Of a stretch of DNA of 25,576 nt, positions 23,372 through 25,576 are shown piece by piece. How positions within the stretch are numbered: the stretch's first letter is position 1; every line of letters starts with the position of its first letter. Location: NCBI GenBank assembly GCA_023447335.1, contig JAEXOD010000112.1:1-25576 (forward strand). The letters run 5' to 3'. This stretch comes from Bacteroidota bacterium (lineage in GTDB: Bacteria; Bacteroidota; Ignavibacteria; Ignavibacteriales; Melioribacteraceae). Position numbers and translations under genes: made by a program. The notes under the pieces are model-generated. The model did not search any database. It was not told the origin of the DNA and saw only the letters and a program-made list of their open reading frames with translations.

Positions 23372-24091
23372 TTAGTATAAAATTGTTAGACCTAAATTTG
23401 TATTTATGGTATTTTTAAAAGGCATTTTATCAAAACCATACGATATTTCCGAATCAAAAACATTTACATATTTAACCGAGCCAAAAAGCCAAAACCCTTG
23501 AGAAATTTCATAGTTAACGTCTAATCCGCCGGTATAAAACAATGTATTACCCGATTTTTCGGGGGCAATATTTCTAAATTCGTATTCAAACGTATAATTT
23601 AATGTTGAAAAATATTTAGTCCATGTTTCGTCAATATATAATCTTCTATTATAAAAATAACATCCGCCGCCAATTACCGGTTTTATATGTAGTTTTTCAA
23701 TTGGTATAAAATCGTAATCAATTGTTATGTATAAATTCAATAAATCCATTTTTTGAACCGGATTAGTAAAGTTCTTGTACGCTGCATCTGATAAAGTTTG
23801 ACGAACAAAATCGTTATATCTTGTCCAAAATTCCCAATTCCATCCGGAAAGAGCGTTCTCTTCATTTAGTGAAAATAGTGTATAACCACCCAATAAATTA
23901 ATAGAAAACTCCTTATAAATCGGGAAATTTAATTTAACTCCTCCGCCAATTCCGTCAATTTTTGTAATGCTGTCAAGTTTTTTCCCCGGCTTGCTGTATT
24001 CTGCAAAAACATCAACCGAATTAACGATTTGAGCTCTTAAATTTGACGAAACAACTATTAAAACGGCTAATAGGAATATTAATTTTTTCAT
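23372..24091 (-). CDS. Outer-membrane beta-barrel protein
   Basis: A 239-aa exported protein of unknown function. The signal peptide ends NLRAQ (about residue 21). Alternating strands such as GGGVKLNFPIYKEF, LLNLYITIDYDF, KPVIGGGCYFYN and FWLFGSVKYVNVFD, with the C-terminal strand LGLTILY, indicate a small beta-barrel. It is similar in size and layout to the next gene (22644-23366), but I see no strong residue-level identity, so common ancestry is uncertain. Its ATG overlaps the end of the PorV-family gene by 4 nt, with a GGGGG ribosome site inside that gene, so translation is probably coupled. Confidence 0.78.
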   Translation of the reverse strand: MKKLIFLLAVLIVVSSNLRAQIVNSVDVFAEYSKPGKKLDSITKIDGIGGGVKLNFPIYKEFSINLLGGYTLFSLNEENALSGWNWEFWTRYNDFVRQTLSDAAYKNFTNPVQKMDLLNLYITIDYDFIPIEKLHIKPVIGGGCYFYNRRLYIDETWTKYFSTLNYTFEYEFRNIAPEKSGNTLFYTGGLDVNYEISQGFWLFGSVKYVNVFDSEISYGFDKMPFKNTINTNLGLTILY

Positions 24092-25038
24092 AAAACCCCC
24101 AGTTGAAGAGTAAATCTAAGAACATCTCCCAATCTTCCGTAATCGGAGTAAGAGAAATCCACAAAAATCGGGCTCGAAGAGACTAAAAAACTATTTACTT
24201 TTAAGCCAATTCCGGCACTAAATGTTTCTTCATCAGAAAAGAATTTATATCCGCCTCGTAAATCAATCATGTTTTTATACGATAATTCAAACCCGACATT
24301 TAATCTTTCGTCACCATCATTAGGGTGAATCATTTCGGCAGCAGTAGTCACTCTATAATCTTGATCAAAACCACCAAAAATTTCGGCTGCCATACCTAAA
24401 CGTAACATTGCAGGCATCTTAAACTTATCATTAATAAATTTTGTATCAACCCCAAAGTTGGTAATAGTAGCTGCAATTCTTAAGCTTTGCAAGCCTGTAT
24501 AATATTGAATACCGCCGTCAAACAGATAATTACTTGCCGTATAAATATCAATTTTTTCACGAACATATTTTCCGGTAACACCAAACGAAAATTTATCGGT
24601 TAACTGTTTGCTATAAGAAACACCTAAGGCAATACTATTTGCATCAAAATTTCCAAGCACTTCATATAGTCGTTGACCTGCAATTTTTTTTGTTCTCGGC
24701 ATATCTCCGTAATCCATAATTATTGCACCGATACCAAACGAACCAAATTCTGTATTGATACTATAATTAGTAATATAATGTTTAATATCAGCTATCCATG
24801 GACTATAAGAAACCGAAAACGAATGGTTGCTTTTTGCAAATCCTAACGCCGCAGGGTTAACAAATTGTCCTGAAGCTTCCATATCGGTTAAAGCTATTGC
24901 ACTTTCACCCATTCCCGCAGAGCGTGCCGTAATAGGCAGCTCTAAAAACACAAATCCCGCAGTGGCGTTTTTCTTAAAATCTTGCCCCATTAATCCGGAA
25001 CTTATTAAAAGTATTAACAATAATATTTTTTTATTCAT
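24088..25038 (-). CDS. PorV/PorQ-family outer-membrane protein
   Basis: A 316-aa outer-membrane beta-barrel. The signal peptide covers about 1-18 (ending LMGQ). The diagnostic start of the mature protein is FLELPITARSAGMGESAIAL followed by NPAALGF, the pattern of the PorV/PorQ (UPF0164, FadL-like) family. Repeated barrel strands follow (SFGIGAIIMDYGD, KFSFGVTGKYVRE, IDLRGGYKFFSDEETFSAGIGL), ending FTLQLGVL. PorV shuttles T9SS cargo from the translocon to the attachment complex, and PorQ works in the same system. In lineages with many family copies some are probably cargo-specific. It directly follows the gene for a protein with a T9SS-like C-terminus (35 nt gap), so the two may be a cargo-chaperone pair. 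Confidence 0.85.
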   Translation of the reverse strand: MNKKILLLILLISSGLMGQDFKKNATAGFVFLELPITARSAGMGESAIALTDMEASGQFVNPAALGFAKSNHSFSVSYSPWIADIKHYITNYSINTEFGSFGIGAIIMDYGDMPRTKKIAGQRLYEVLGNFDANSIALGVSYSKQLTDKFSFGVTGKYVREKIDIYTASNYLFDGGIQYYTGLQSLRIAATITNFGVDTKFINDKFKMPAMLRLGMAAEIFGGFDQDYRVTTAAEMIHPNDGDERLNVGFELSYKNMIDLRGGYKFFSDEETFSAGIGLKVNSFLVSSSPIFVDFSYSDYGRLGDVLRFTLQLGVL

Positions 25039-25073
25039 CGCTTTATTAGTTAATTATTTTCAATTTTTATTTA

Positions 25074-25576
25074 TCATCTAACAATTGCAAATTTACCTAT
25101 TTTAGTACCAACCGGGGAATCTACGTGAAACAAGTATATTCCGCTTTCAACAAATTGACCGTAATCGGTTACTTGATCCCAATCGGCAATCGCTCCGTCT
25201 CCCTCTTCTACTTTAATCGTTTTTACTATATCACCTCTTAAGGTATATATTCTTATTGTACATGGGTTAGGAATATTTACAAACTGTATCTTATCGCCTT
25301 CCCCCGGCAAAGAATATCCTTCGCCTACTACATATGGATTAGGAACGACTAAAACGTTATTTACATTGTTTACAGGACTTAAAGTAGCCGTAAAAGGCGT
25401 AATCATTCTATTAGCAAATATTGACGACTCTAAAGGAGGCACTTTTGAAGTTCTTGTTTCGGGAAATATAGTAGCCGGATTAATATTCCAACTGCTACGC
25501 CCCGTATCACTTGCCGTTAAAGCATAATAATAACTTGCACCTACCGTAACAGTACTATCTACAAAAACATACTTAT
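25074..25576 (-). CDS. C-terminus of a large secreted protein with a T9SS-like sorting domain (partial)
   Basis: An open frame that runs off the right edge of the window, so only the last 167 residues are present. The visible start is not a real start: the frame continues without a stop from 25442 to 25576. The first part (FVDSTVTVGASYYYALTASD) is the end of an Fn3-like domain. The C-terminus has PNPYVVGEGY, IQFVNIPNPCTIRIYTLRGD, VKTIKV, ESGIYLFHVDSPVG and KIGKFAIVR, the variant T9SS type A sorting domain common in Ignavibacteria-like proteins. The protein is therefore probably a large multidomain surface or secreted protein. It begins the minus-strand run leading into the PorV-family gene. 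The N-terminal function cannot be seen. Confidence 0.8.
   Translation of the reverse strand, partial: KYVFVDSTVTVGASYYYALTASDTGRSSWNINPATIFPETRTSKVPPLESSIFANRMITPFTATLSPVNNVNNVLVVPNPYVVGEGYSLPGEGDKIQFVNIPNPCTIRIYTLRGDIVKTIKVEEGDGAIADWDQVTDYGQFVESGIYLFHVDSPVGTKIGKFAIVR

Noticed and set aside
22644..24091. The two barrel genes as a recent duplication
   Set aside because: They share size and architecture, but I see no run of identical residues beyond generic barrel features and signal peptides.
25440..25442. GTG as the start of the gene at the right edge
   Set aside because: The frame continues without a stop to the end of the window and encodes an Fn3-like segment, so the GTG is an internal Val codon.
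1..25576. CRISPR array, insertion sequence, tRNA or rRNA
   Set aside because: No regularly spaced repeats, transposase motifs, cloverleaf-like sequences or conserved rRNA segments were seen on either strand.

Overview
The window is strongly AT-rich and gene-dense, with short intergenic gaps. It looks like chromosomal DNA from the Bacteroidota/Chlorobiota/Ignavibacteriota group. The clues are a C-terminal type IX secretion (T9SS) type A sorting domain with the NYPNPFNPTT signature, a second T9SS-like C-terminus next to a PorV/PorQ-family gene, signal peptides that mostly end in xxAQ, many lipoproteins, and weak or absent Shine-Dalgarno sequences. A motA/motB pair is uncommon in classical Bacteroidota, so a flagellated relative such as an Ignavibacteria-like lineage is my best guess. 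No taxonomic marker is present, so this remains inference.

Layout. (1) Positions 50-2124: a small outer-membrane barrel protein diverges from a GlmU-like nucleotidyltransferase. (2) 2325-4145: an exported GH13 cyclomaltodextrinase/neopullulanase-type enzyme. (3) 4214-10883, minus strand: a tight six-gene run. In transcription order it encodes a trypsin-like protease lipoprotein, a 63-residue conserved protein, a lipoprotein with a CPSGC motif, a membrane protein with a DUF5808-like tail, a CHASE-PAS histidine kinase and a TPR histidine kinase. (4) 10993-11739: an arylamine N-acetyltransferase, followed by a structured convergent intergenic region. (5) 12012-13469: a periplasmic GHL10-family glycoside hydrolase. 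(6) 13862-15399: a small HEAT-like protein and a secreted protein made of two tandem GH2-type sugar-binding domains. (7) 15396-22536, minus strand: a six-gene run of a GHL10 lipoprotein, a GHL10 protein with a T9SS sorting tail, a DUF4440/SnoaL-like lipoprotein, a triple-PAS histidine kinase, MotA and MotB. (8) 22644 to the right edge, minus strand: the C-terminus of a large T9SS cargo, a PorV/PorQ-family protein and two outer-membrane barrels, closed by a clear intrinsic terminator at 22589-22616.

Functional picture. The window is dominated by cell-envelope functions: glycan hydrolases and glycan-binding modules, T9SS export and surface proteins, and three sensor kinases without any response regulator nearby. 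Three GHL10 paralogues lie within about 10.5 kb. Two are adjacent and carry different localisation signals, one a lipobox and the other a T9SS tail, so one enzyme type is probably deployed in two compartments. That operon continues into a soluble PAS kinase and the flagellar stator genes, which may link sensing to motility. I found no mobile element, CRISPR array, tRNA or rRNA.
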